Assembly (NCBI GenBank): GCA_023614405.1
Contig: CM042697.1
Coordinates: 465,726,744 to 465,790,743, forward strand
Direction: 5' to 3'
DNA length: 64,000 nt
Source of the DNA: Avena insularis
Taxonomy: Eukaryota > Streptophyta > Magnoliopsida > Poales > Poaceae
The notes beneath the pieces are model-generated. The model was not told where the DNA came from. It saw only the letters and a list, made by a program, of their open reading frames with translations, and ran no database searches. A program made the position numbers and the translations under genes. This document shows, piece after piece, positions 33,582 through 44,605 of the stretch. Numbering within the stretch: the stretch's first letter is position 1; each line of letters begins with the position of its first letter.

Positions 33582-33840
33582 TCGTTTCCTTAGGGTATCC
33601 TATGAAGACGCATTTCTCCGCTTTGGGTTCGAGCTTGTCCGGCATCAACTTATTGACGTAAGCTTTGTATCCCCAAACTTTAAGAAACGACAACTTAGGT
33701 TTACCACCAAACCATAGTTCATATGGTGTCGTCTCAAAGGATTTAGATGGTGCCCTATTTAAAGTGAATGCAGCGGTTTCTAATGCATAACCCCAAAGTA
33801 ATAACGGCAAATCTGTAAGAGACATCATTGATCGCACCAT
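33466..33840 (-). pseudogene. pol: Element D integrase C-terminal part
   Basis: Minus-strand frame with MVRSMMSLTDLP, the AAFTLNRAPSKSF helix and VWGYKAYV ... VFIGYPKET, the usual copia sequence after the DDE core. The preceding segment (33841-33950) still shows a broken SERRNRTLLD-like stretch that holds the catalytic Glu. It shifts frame near 33550 relative to the next segment. Confidence 0.85.
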
Positions 33841-33947
33841 ATCTAATAGAGTCCGATTCCGGCGTTCAGATACACCATTGCGCTATGGTGTCCCGGGTGG
33901 CGTGAGTTGCGAAACGATTCTGCTTTCTTTAAGATGCCTGAAAAAAA

Positions 33948-34640
33948 TCAGATTTTCCACTTCGTTCTGAAATTCTTTGAACTTTTCCTGTTACGATGGT
34001 TTTCCACTTCGTTCTGAAATTCTTTGAACTTTTCAAACATTTCAGATTTATGTTTCATTAAATAGATATACCCATATCTACTTAAGTCATCAGTAAAAGT
34101 GAGAAAATAGTGATATCCACTGCGCGTCGAAACACTCATTGGTCCGCACACATCGGTATGTATGATTTCCAACAAGTCCGTTGCTCGCTCCATTATACCG
34201 GAGAACGGGGTTTTGATCATCTTGCCCATGAGGCACGGCTTGCACGTGTCAAATGATTCAAAATCAAGAGACTCCAAAAGTCCATCAGAATGGAGTTTTT
34301 TCATGCGTTTTACACCAATATGACCTAGACGGCAGTGCCACAAATAAGTTGAATTATCACTATCTACTTTGCATCTCTTAGCCTCAATATTATGGATGTG
34401 TGTTTCATTGCTTTCGAGATTCAGAAGAAATAAACCATTCATATCAGGTGCATGACCATAAAATATGTTATTCATATAAATAGAACAACCATTATTCTCC
34501 GATTTAAATGAATAATTGTCTTGCAATAAACACGATCCAGATATAATGTTCATGCTCAACGCAGGCACATAATAACATTTATTAAGGTTTAAAACTAATC
34601 CCGAAGGTAAAACTAAGGAGAGTGTGTCGACGGCCATCAC
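33948..34640 (-). pseudogene. pol: Element D gag-pre-integrase and integrase core (rearranged)
   Basis: Contains the HHCC zinc region (LWHCRLGHIGVKRM ... DTCKPCLMGK) and the first catalytic Asp (IHTDVCGPM), then FLTFTDDLSRY. At the end a 47-bp tandem duplication (33953-34046) repeats the KFKEFQNEVE segment out of frame, and the section with the second catalytic Asp (normally SDRGGEY) is missing. Integrase is therefore inactive. Confidence 0.88.
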
Positions 34641-34641
34641 A

Positions 34642-34893
34642 TCAACTCTTGATCCGTTGCCAGCGCATCATCACCTCATCCCTTCCTAGCCGCCGTCTAT
34701 TCCGTAGCTCCTGTTTCAAGTTACAAATATTAGCAACTGAACCAGTATCAAATACCCAGGCACTACAACGAGCGCTAGTAAGGTAAACATCAATAACATG
34801 TATATCAAATATACCTTTAATGGTGCCAGCCTTCTTGTTCGCTAAGTACTTGACGATTCGCTTCGGTGACCCTTGTCCTTGCAATAGAAGCAC
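34642..34893 (-). pseudogene. pol: Element D aspartic protease
   Basis: Reads GIFDIHVIDVYLTSARCSAWVFDTGSV; the DTGSV active site is at about 34735-34750. Protease, gag and integrase lie in different frames because of small indels near 34850 and 34640. Confidence 0.85.
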
Positions 34894-35642
34894 TCAGTGT
34901 CTGGCTTAGGTCCAGACTTGAGCTTCTTCTCAGCAGGGGCAACACGCTTGCCGCTGCCTTTCTTGAAGGACTTCTTTGCACCCTTACCTTTCTTAAAGCT
35001 AGGGGGCTTGTTGACCATCAACACATGATTATCTGTCTTGATATCCACCTCCGCAACTTTCAGCTTAGCGAAGAGCTCAGTGATCGTATCAGTGGAACCA
35101 GTCTGATTGTGAGTAACTACAAAACCTTTGTAGCTAGGAGGGAGTGATTGCAGAACTCTGTCAATCTTGAGCTCTTCTGGAATCTTGTAGTCCAGTTGCT
35201 CAAGACATTGAGTGTAGCCCGACATCTTAATGGTGTGCTCACTAACGAAACTCTCTTCCTCCATCTTGCAGTTAAAGAATTTCTCAGAGATCTCATATCT
35301 CTCAGAACGGGCCTGAGTCTGAAACATTTTTTTCAGTTCCTCAAGAATCTCAAAGGGCCCGGCGAAGTCCTCAAAACGATTTTGAAGGTCCGATTCCATA
35401 GCAAACAACATGGTGCTCTTAATCACACCATAATCATCTTTGCACGACTGATAAACAGCTTTTTCATCAGTTGGCGCATCTATAGCAGGGGCGTCACCTA
35501 GCGCTTTCTCAAGGACATAGTCGTTTTGTCCGCCAGCGAGAATGATTCTCAGATTGCAGAACCAGTTGGTGAAGTTAGACCCATTGTTATTAAGCTTTTC
35601 TTTCTCAGCAAAAACATTGAAGTTGAAGTTGGACTTAGCCAT
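34842..35642 (-). pseudogene. gag: Element D gag
   Basis: 266 codons from ATG 35642. The N-terminus MAKSNFNFNVFAEKEKL and the capsid segment (TNWFCNLRIIL, KMFQTQARSERYEI, LPPSYKGFV) are typical of Angela/BARE gag. A basic Lys/Gly stretch precedes the start of a zinc knuckle (CFYCKDKGH); the last Cys is lost by a frameshift near 34860. Otherwise the frame is intact. Confidence 0.9.
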
Positions 35643-36848
35643 TTGATCTACAAAATTTGCAAGTACAATTTAGACTATGTTCATGATAACTAGTTCAACT
35701 TAATCAAATTACTAGATGAACTCCCACTAAATTCAACATCCCTCAAGTTGTTTAGTGAACATGATCCAAATTCACCACACCTAATCCTATCTTCATGAGA
35801 AGAGATGCGGTTTCAATGGTGGACAACAAAGTGTCGATCATATCATTCATATGGCTCATGCTTAACCTTTCGTTTCATGTGTTCTGAGGCCATGTCTGTA
35901 CATGCTAGGCTCGTCAAGTCAAACCCAAGTATTTTCGCGTGTGCAAAACTGGTTTGCACCCGTTGTATGTGAACATAGAGTTTATAGCGCCCGATCATCA
36001 CGAGGTGCTTGAACACGATGAACTTTCGCAACGCTGCATACATGGGGAGAACACAATTTTATCTTGATCTTTAAGTGAGGAATCATCTTATAATGCTATC
36101 GTCGTGATCTAAGCATAATAAGATACATAAAAGGATAAACATCACATGCATATAATTTTATGTGACATGGTATAGCCAATCTCCGCGCAATGATCTCCAT
36201 ATTGTGCGTGCCAGCATGATCTCCATCACTCCACCATGATTGCCTCCACCACGAATGGCAACTACAACTATTGCTAACTACTTAGCGATAAAGTAAAGCT
36301 ATTACATGGCGTATAAGAAGTTGACACACAGGTCATACACAATTATAAACACAACCATATGGATCCTGCCGGTTGTGTACTCATCGACATGCAAGTCGTG
36401 AAATATTACAAAACATGATCATTGCATACAACATACACATCATATCTTGGGCCATACCATATCACAGAAACACTCCCTGCAAAAACAAGTTAGACGCCTC
36501 TACTTTGTTGTTGCATGTTTTACGTGGCTTATGGGAGTAACAAGCTAAGAACGATTCTTACCTACGGAAAGACACAACGGTGATATTATGGTTTCCAACA
36601 TCCGGTGTAAATCTCATGACAACTATAGTGAGAGAAACTGGCATCCACCAGTCGCATGTGTGGAACAAGCCACACGACAAGTGCGGAGCCGGTCTCATGA
36701 CGAGGTCGCAGAAGTTGGCCTGGACCGCTTCGATCTCACTATCCCGCGTCATAAGAAGTACACAACAAGAGGCTTGCAATAGAAAACATCAACGCCCGCA
36801 ACAAGCATGTTGCGTTCTACTCGTGAAACACATCTACGCATAGATCTA
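35643..36848 (-). other. Element D leader between PBS and gag
   Basis: About 1.2 kb of untranslated leader. Short ORFs on both strands (for example 36580-36843) have no recognisable protein. A long structured leader is usual for this lineage. Confidence 0.7.
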
Positions 36849-36860
36849 GCTCTGATACCA
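36849..36860 (-). promoter_or_regulatory. Element D primer binding site
   Basis: Minus strand TGGTATCAGAGC followed by TAGATCTATG, complementary to initiator tRNA-Met; one base separates it from the LTR end at 36862. Confidence 0.92.
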
Positions 36861-36861
36861 C

Positions 36862-38586
36862 TGAAGGGGATTCGCAGCATAGTAAATCAAAAAAAAAATT
36901 ACGGATGCGAACAGGAAAGCCAAGATCTAATCTAGGATATGCAATCAACGAGAGGGATAGATGATATCTTCATACCCTTGAAGAAATCGCACAGCGGAAA
37001 CGTTCAGTAGAACGTGGTTCGTGTAGTCGTACTCGCCTTCTCCTCCTCGTGATCCGATCTGATCCAACGCCGCAAGTGGCGGCGCCTCTGAGAGATGCAC
37101 ACGTACGGTGCCGCAACGTCTCCTCCTTCCTCAGTCCAGCAAGTGGGGTGGAGAGATAGATTGGATCTTCACGACGGTGTGGTGCTATGGTGGAGAGTTT
37201 CTACAGCAGGGCTTCGCCTACGCGCAGTCGGGAGAGAGAGAGAGGTGGAGGGGCAGCAGGATGGCGGCTAGGGTTGGAGGAGTGGGGGAGGAGGGTTGCA
37301 CCCCTGCCCTCTATATATAGGGGGCTGGCCGGCCCCCTTGGCCCCTCCTCCAAGCCCTAGGGCGGCGGCCCCAAGGGTTGGAGTGGGGGGCAAGTTTCCC
37401 CCTCCTTCTAGAAGGTTTCTCTAGGGTTTCCCCTAGGGTTTGGCCGGCTGGGCCTATGGGGCCTTGTGCCCCTGGCCCAATGCGGCCAGGGAACTCCCTC
37501 GTAGGCCCACGCACCCCTCCGACAAGTGGGGCCACGTTGGTCCCACTCCGGAAGCTTCTAGAACCTTCCGGTACAATACCGAACATTCCGAAACAATTCC
37601 GAAATCCAAAAACTGCCTTCCTTTATATGAATCTTATTCTCTGGACTATTCCGGAACCTCTCGTGATGTCCTGGATCTCATCCGAGACTCCGAACAAAAA
37701 CTCATAAACCAATTATCCATTCCATCCTAGCGTCGAGGCACGTTAAGTGTGTGACCCTACGGGTTCGAGATTATGCAGACATGATCTTCTATCACTAATC
37801 AACAGCGGGATCTGGAAACCCATATTGACTCCCACATATTCATCGATGATCATATCAGATGAACCACGATGTCAGGATTCAATTAATCCCATATTTATAT
37901 TCCCTTCGTCACACGATATTTTACTTGCCCGAGATTCGATCGTTGGTATCTGCATACCTAGTTCAATCTTGTTCACAGCAAGTACTTTACTCGTCCCGTA
38001 ATCCGATATCACTTTGTGATTAACTCCTTAACCACGTGCTTGCAAGCGGTGTTGATATCGATTACCGAGTGGGCCCGAAGTATATCTCTCCGACTTGGGA
38101 GGGACAAATCCCATCTCGATACATACAACCCAACAAGTACTTTCCGATCACCTGAGAGACACCTTCATTATCACCCTCTCATAGGATGACGTTTGATGAC
38201 CTCAAAGTTTTCTTCCGATACCAGGGAGTTGCATTATCTCATGGTCTAAGGAATACAATATTTGACATAGAAAAAGCTTCGCAAAGATGAACACGATGAC
38301 ACGATCTAATTGCTCTGCTTGATTTGGGTCTGTCCATCATATCATTCTCCCAATGACATGATCTCATTATTAATCGACAACTCATGTCTATGGTTAGGAA
38401 ACCTTAACCATCATTAATCAATGAGCTAGTCCATAGAGGCGTACTAGGGACACGGTGTTGTTCATAAACCACACAAGTATCAAAGTTTCCGCTTAATACA
38501 ATTCTAGCATGGAATATAAACTTTATCATGAACAAGAATTATAACAATAACATCTTTATTATTGCCTCTAGGGCATAATTCCAACA
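36862..38586 (-). repeat. Element D 5' LTR (1725 bp)
   Basis: Partner of 29931-31656. It has TG/CA ends on the element strand and ends at ATTCCAACA on the plus strand. TACCT at 38587-38591 is the second TSD copy. Confidence 0.92.
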
Positions 38587-38591
38587 TACCT

Positions 38592-38890
38592 TACACACTT
38601 TGCTTAAAGCAGTTATCCGTTGCTTGCAACTTAATACTGGAGGGGGTTCGGATGATAACCTGAAGGTGGATTACTAGTCATAGATGCAGTTGCATCGAGG
38701 TCTATGTATATTGTTGTATTGCCCAATCAAATCTCATAGGATCATGAATGTCTAGTATTCAATTATTATGCCTTGCTCTGTCTTGTCAATTGCCCCGCTG
38801 TAATTTGTTTACCCAGCATGTTATGTTATTTATCTTAAGAAGAACACCTTAGTGAACTATGGACCCCGGTCCAATCTTTACCATTGATAC
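38592..38890 (+). repeat. Element H (copy 2) 3' LTR, part 2
   Basis: TACACACTTTGCTTAAAGC continues the H LTR, matching copy 1 reversed near 4805 down to 4515. Its last five bases, GATAC (38886-38890), are the first target duplication of element E. Confidence 0.85.
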
Positions 38891-41340
38891 TGAAAGAACA
38901 TGTTGGGCCCCCATGTGTGGTTTTGGTAATTAATGACAATCTTTATGGACTAATGTGTGTATTAAGTTATACTTGTAGGATTTGTCCATTGGCATCGCTT
39001 GGAGCATGTGTTGGCTTCAAGGTTAATGAAACGAGAAGAATATGTGATGTGCAAGCTCAAAATGCGCCATCTATAGAAGATCTCATGTTTGAGGCTTGCC
39101 ATCCTCGGTGATCATGGATCGATGATGAAGAATCAAGAAAGTCGTTCCATCTTGAGAAGGGCAAGATCGTCTACATCAAGCTCAAGTGGAATGCTCAAGG
39201 AAAAGGTATAATCTCGATAGGTTTTACCTTTTGCCGGTCTCATGTTGTGTGTGTGAGACCAGGTTTAGGATAGATAACCGTACTATCAAGAGGGGCTCTC
39301 GTATGAGTATTTCGGTTACATCGTTCGGAGAGAGCTCAAACCTTTGCATACTTGCATCATCGTATTTGGTTGTTATTTGGTCTTACCCATATGAGGATAT
39401 AGAGCTTGTGTTAATCTCCATAACAAGTTCTTGTTCATCAAAATCGGATCTTCTGTTTGTATCTTGTTGCGATTTTGATTTATGCGGCTTTTCGGTTTCT
39501 CACCAAGTGAGGTATCTTACATTATTCTACTTGATATTTTCTCACTTGGTGATAACCATTATTTCCACCTTTTATTAGGAAGCCCTTGTCGTCCTCTATC
39601 CAATGCAATTAGAATCAGGTCAATCGAAGCTTCCAGTCAAAAGTTATTGTTGTTTGAATATTTATCCGTCAATCTGTTTTCTGGGCCGAGCGGTAGTACC
39701 GCCCGGGCGGGCCGGTACTACCGCCTGCCCCTAAGTGCGGCCCGTTTTCTTTCTGCCTCGCTAGGTACCTAATTCCGATACTAACGGCTAGCCCGGTAGT
39801 ACCGCCCGGGTGGGCCGGTAGTACCGGTCGGCCAGAATCATTTGCCCAGCTACTCCCTGCGCTCAGCCCATTTTCTCTAGATCTAATCCCCGCGTCGACG
39901 GCGTGCAGCCACCGCCACTCCAGGCGCTGCTCTTGTCAGTTCGCTGCGTGACTAACGCCCCGTTGAAGCGCTGGCCCTGGCCTGACGCCCTGCTCGCAGA
40001 TGCGCCACAGTGGTTTCACTGGCCCTCATCGCATGCATGTCTGCGGCCCCATCACTGTCTTTGCTTGGCTGGTTGTCTTTGCGAGTGGGCCGCCATGTCT
40101 TTCTGCTGCTCACAGATGTTTGCCTGCCTGCCCCGCGTGGGCCCCGCTCTGCTGCATCTCACGCTGCCGCCCCTCGCCTCGCATGTAGCCCCGCTTGCTA
40201 TGCTGTGTCCTCGCTGGCCTCATTGGCCCAGCTGCCGCCACCGGCCTCTCCTCGCGTGCACTACTGCTGCATTGTTTTTTCTGGTGTTTTGTTGTTTGGG
40301 TCCGGTAGTACCGGACCAAAATGGTACTACCGTTCCGTCCAGAAAAATCACCCCAACGGCCAGATTTTGCCCGTGTCTTTAAATAGCTTCACCCATTTGT
40401 CTTTTAGGGTTGCTTCTTTCTCCTCCTTTTGTCTAAGCTTTACCCTCATTTGCCTTACTCTTTGAGCTTGATTTATACTCACCCCTCCATTGATTCTTGC
40501 ATATATTTGAGGGGTAGTTCGAGGAGATCTAGATCTACATTTTGACCTAACCGATTCATCTCTTTGTGAGTGTATATTTGGGGATCTAGATTTTGGGGGA
40601 TTTTGTGTCTCTCTTTGATTCCTCCTCTCTTGTTCCCCCAATAGCTTTAGTAGCTTTGTTGGAAATTGAGAGTGAGGGATTTGAGCATCTTTGTGGTGTT
40701 CTTGCCATTTGCATTTGGTGCATCGGTTTGAGTTCTCCTCGGAGGATTTGGTTTGAGTTGCTCATTGGAGCTTGTCCCTCTTGGGTTCTTGGAACCCTAG
40801 ACGGTTTTGTATCCTTGGTGGCATTGTGGCCTTTTGTGGCATTTGTTGGGAGACTCCAATTAAGTTGTGGAGAAGTGCCCCAACCATGTGAGAGGTTCCG
40901 ATTGCCACAGACAAGTGCACCGATAGTGGAAGCGTGGATCGATCCCGTTGGGGTGAGATTCACCGGAGAATAAGGGAGGCCTTTTGTGGCGTTGGTGGTT
41001 TGATACCACCCCCTCTCCAAACGAGACGTACTCCATGTTGGGAGGAACTCGATAAAATATCACTGTCCCCGCGTGCCTCGGTTATCTCTATACCCGAGCT
41101 CTTTACTTATGCACTTTACATTGTGATAGCCTTCGTGCTTGAAGTAATATATATCTTGTTATCACTTTGTTGCTTGTATTGCTTAGAATAAGTTGTTGGT
41201 GCACATAGGTGAACCTTAGTTGTTCTAGGTTGTGCTTAACAAAGTAAACACTAGTTTTATTCCGCCTTTGTTGAGCCTCTCTAGGAAAAGTTTTAATCGC
41301 CTATTCACCCCCCCCTCTAGGCGACATCCGTATCCTTTCA
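38891..41340 (+). repeat. Element E 5' LTR (2450 bp)
   Basis: TGAAAGAACATGTTGGGCC ... CATCCGTATCCTTTCA. It contains an inverted-repeat cluster at 39690-39830 and 40298-40332, a GC-rich part with overlapping but meaningless ORFs at 39900-40400, and a TATA-like TTTAAATA near 40379-40386. Confidence 0.92.
39690..39724. repeat. 12-bp stem hairpin in E 5' LTR
   Basis: GCGGTAGTACCG (39690-39701) is the exact reverse complement of CGGTACTACCGC (39713-39724) across an 11-nt loop. CCGGTAGTACCG-type palindromes follow at about 39794 and 39815 and near 40298. Confidence 0.85.
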
Positions 41341-41342
41341 AT

Positions 41343-41354
41343 TGGTATCAGAGC
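41343..41354 (+). promoter_or_regulatory. Element E primer binding site
   Basis: TGGTATCAGAGC, 2 nt after the LTR, complementary to initiator tRNA-Met. Confidence 0.92.
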
Positions 41355-41382
41355 CCGGTGTCTCATTTTAGGCTTCACCGCC

Positions 41383-42858
41383 TTGAGAGTAAAGATGTCG
41401 GCTAAAGGATTAGTGCACAATGACATGGTCACATTCGATGGCACAAATTATGATATATGGAAAAATCGCATGCTCATTCATTTTCGGGACATGGACCCAA
41501 ATTTGGAGCGCAATGTAGATATAGGTTTTTCTCCTCCAATGGATTTCAAAAATCTATCTAGTGAGGATGAGAAAAACTTATATCTCGATGCTCAAGCTTC
41601 TAATGTGCTTGTTAATTCTTTGAGCTATGTAGTTACATCTTCAATCATTCCTTTTTGGAGCGCTCATGAGTTATGGACAAAACTTCAAGATAAATATGTT
41701 GTGTCCAACATTATTGAGGATGATTGTGTTGCTTCCACTTCCGGTCGAGATGAGTTCTCATCTTCTACCACTTCACCCACATGTGACTTTTCACAAGGTA
41801 ATGATATGGTGAGTGGTGATAGAAATTGCAATATGGATAGTGTGTTCACTATTTGTAATCCCTCATATCTATCTAGTTGCAATGATCTATCTTTGGACCT
41901 TAACACTTCTAGCACTCAAAATTCCTCACATGCTTGTGTTAATAGTCCTTGCATATCATGTAGAAATGACTTGAATAAATCTCATGATGATATGCTCATG
42001 TTGTCTTGTTGCCATGATAAAAATGCTTCTATTTCCTCTAGTGCTTGTGTTGCTAACCATGTAGAGGAAAATGAAGATTATATGGGCCAAGACAAGGTCT
42101 TGAAGAGAGCTACAAGTGCAATCTCATCATCACCTTCCTCCGGTTCTCACATGTGCCTTATGGCTAAGGGAACAAAGGTAACCTCTTTGAATCCCATTGT
42201 ATCTCATGATGATGATGATGAGGTTGAGAATGATAATGATGATTATAGAGGTAAGTATGATATTACCTCTATTAAGAAAATGGGAGAGGTTGTCTATAGC
42301 GCTCTCTTCAAAAATAAAATTGCTTCCTCCAACTTTCTTGAAATCTTGAATCGTGCCATAGAAGGCAATGATCTTATTGAGGAGCAAGAAAATTTAATTG
42401 ATGAAAAGTTTACACTTGAGCGTGAATATGCTAATGAAGTTGCACAACTAAAGGACTCCCTTGAAGAAGAACAAACCACCAAAGAATCTCTTGAGGAGAC
42501 TTTTACTCTAGAATTATCTAGAGTAAAGGAATACCATGATAGAGAACTTGTGGTGGCTAACTCCTTCAAGATTAAAAATGATGAACTTGAAGTTGCTTAT
42601 GCTAAACTTGTTGAGGATTTTAAGCACCTCGAAAATGGCTCTCGGGTCATTAAGAGGGAGCTCATCAAACTCACCGAGTCACATGAGCAACTTAAAGCTT
42701 CATATTTAAAAGAGCTTGACAAGTTGCCCTCACCTCTTGCTAATAATAATGATGCTTGTGCTACTAACTCTATTTCTTGTGAAGCATCTATTTTGAAGGA
42801 GAATGTTGAGCTAAAGGCTCAACTTGCTTTGCTAACTAGCAACTATGGGAAATTATAA
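41383..42858 (+). pseudogene. gag: Element E gag, N-terminal part
   Basis: 491 codons. The native start is probably the Met at codon 5 (MSAKGLVHNDMVTFDG). The first ~120 residues match the copia UBN2-type gag: FDGTNYDIWKNRM, a middle helix region, and SAHELWTKLQDKY. A Ser/Cys-rich low-complexity segment, an acidic Asp run and a long coiled coil (about residues 330-460) follow. The ORF ends at TAA 42856-42858, but the same frame continues with related sequence for another 130 codons, so the stop is a point mutation inside gag. Confidence 0.8.
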
Positions 42859-43257
42859 GAAAGTCATGTTAAGCTCTCGAGCTCGCATGAGGATCTTCTA
42901 GTCTCCCATGGTAGGCTAAAGTTAGCTCATGAGGCCATCGTGTCAAAGGTAACATCTAGTGGGACTCATGTGGACATTAGCACTACATCTACTCCAAATG
43001 TTATATTGCCATGTGCTAGTCCTTGTAGTTCATCCTCTCACAACCATGATATATCTCGTGATGAATTACATTTCGTGCCTTGTTGCTCTAACAATGTATC
43101 ATCTACTTCCTCTAGTGTTTTTGTTGAAACTAACCATGTAGAGGAAATCAAAAGGCTCAAGGCTCAAGTCACTTCTTTGAAGAATGACTTGAAAAAGGGT
43201 CATCAAGGAAAGGTCACACTCAACAAAATCTTGAGTGTGCAAAAATCCCCCCAATGA
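42859..43257 (+). pseudogene. gag: Element E gag, middle part
   Basis: Same frame as the preceding segment. It has a Ser/His/Asp-rich stretch and another short coiled coil (HVEEIKRLKAQVTSLKND), and ends at TGA 43255-43257 just after a run of A5 and C6 (43240-43252). The next ORF overlaps in a different frame, so a one-base change in this homopolymer most likely broke the gene. Programmed frameshifting is less likely. Confidence 0.75.
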
Positions 43258-43858
43258 CAAGAGTGGGCTTGGATTCAACTCCAATATCAAGAACAAGTCC
43301 ACTATCAAGTTGAAGCACAAGGACAACAAGAAGAATGGCCAAGATCAAGTCAAGAATCCGGCCAACATTGTTTGCTTCAAGTGCAAGGAAGAAGGGCACC
43401 ATGTTAGATCTTGCCCATTGAAGAAAAAGCCTCTTAGTGTGAAGCAACAAGGGAAGCGGCCTCAAGCTCCACCTCAAGTCATTAATGGGCCTCTTCCTAA
43501 GAGGACTACTCGAGATCTTCCTCGAGTTGTGGCTTCACCTAAGAAGAAAGATGGCAAGAGTAGAACTTGCTACATATGTCGTGAGAAGGGGCATATTTCT
43601 TCCTCATGCACTATCGGTATCTCCTCATCCAACCCTATCATTATTTATGATGCTTATTCTCTTTGTAAGGATGAGGTTGGCAATGTGTTTGCCAAATTTG
43701 TTGGTGCTCAATATGGTTTCAATAAAAGAACCATTTGGGTTGCCAAGCCTATTGTGACTAACCTCTTAGGACCCAACTTGGTTGGGGACCAACAAGCCAA
43801 AACTTTATCAATAGGTGTTATTTGGAGGGCATTGGAGTCTTGGCTACATTATGAATAA
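43235..43858 (+). pseudogene. gag: Element E gag, nucleocapsid with two zinc knuckles
   Basis: A Lys/Asn-rich basic region precedes CFKCKEEGHHVRSC (about 43373-43414) and CYICREKGHISSSC (about 43568-43609); both fit CX2CX4HX4C. The tail (TIWVAKPIVTNLLGPN) resembles the gag-protease boundary of copia elements, but the frame ends at TAA 43856-43858 and no protease follows. The knuckles would bind RNA for packaging. In frame with nothing downstream. Confidence 0.8.
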
Positions 43859-44588
43859 TTGAAGGAACTTCATCAATTGTTATTGTCAAGCCAAGCCATT
43901 TGTATTATCATGATTATATTATATTTCCATTATTCCTCCTTGCGGTAACATATGCTTAACTCATTACATTGAAAGTTACTCGCCCCTTGTACATGTGTTG
44001 GTTTTGTATCTTCCATGCTTTTGTACATGTTATGCTTTCCACTTAATTATCTTGAGGTATCAAGTATATTTGTATATGATTAGGTGGCACACCATGTATG
44101 TGTGTTTCATGTATTGGAGCCTTTCTTGATTATATTTGATATCTTATTTGGCTCTTGTGAGAGATTAATGAATTATCCCATTTTTGGGGAGTGTTATGCT
44201 TGGGCATTCCACAATCCTAAAATTATGTGTACATGGGTAATACCACCTAGTATTTATATTGGGTTATTGTCTAGTCTCTATGTGGTACAACTCTCATGAT
44301 AAATGTAAGTTTTATAATGTCCATTAATTATCTCTATTTGTATTATTTTGCCTTGTGTTGCTTTTATGGTAGTATCAAATTATGGGGGATTCATATGCTT
44401 AGTGCATATTACAAATCCTCGAAAATGTGAATATTCGAGGTTGTGTCACTTAGAATTGATATTGATAATTATCTAGAACCTATGTGACACATTTTCTCAT
44501 ACAATTTCCAATTTGCTTGAATGGCTTTATTGATCTTATTTTGGATCTTGTATATGGGAGTGTTTCTTGGTATGTGTTTCCTCATATT

Positions 44589-44605
44589 TATATATATATA
44601 TATAT
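44589..44605. repeat. (TA)n microsatellite
   Basis: Uninterrupted TA repeat of about 8 units inside element E. Confidence 0.85.

Larger units (their letters stand above)
29931..38586 (-). mobile_element. Element D: full-length Ty1/copia, Angela/BARE-like
   Basis: Complete structure on the minus strand: 5' LTR 36862-38586, PBS, gag, protease, integrase, RT, RNase H, PPT, 3' LTR 29931-31656. The 5-bp TSD TACCT lies at 29926-29930 and 38587-38591, and the H LTR is continuous across the site. Gene order (integrase before RT) defines copia. The LTR start TGTTGGAATTATGCCC, the gag start MAKSNFNFNVFAEKEKL and the LTR length of 1.7 kb fit the Angela/BARE/WIS lineage of Triticeae. The polyprotein is broken by stops, frameshifts and a rearrangement in integrase, so it is not autonomous now. 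The LTRs differ at a small number of sites. Confidence 0.93.

Noticed and set aside
39903..40465. Several overlapping ORFs of 126-159 codons in the GC-rich part of the E LTR
   Set aside because: Ala/Pro/Cys/Arg-rich translations in all frames of a GC-rich stretch, no known domain, and disrupted in the partner LTR (48736-49116). Composition artefact.
43235..43257. Programmed ribosomal frameshift between E gag parts
   Set aside because: The A5/C6 homopolymers do not match a known slippery heptamer, and an upstream in-frame stop already breaks gag. A simple indel explains it better.
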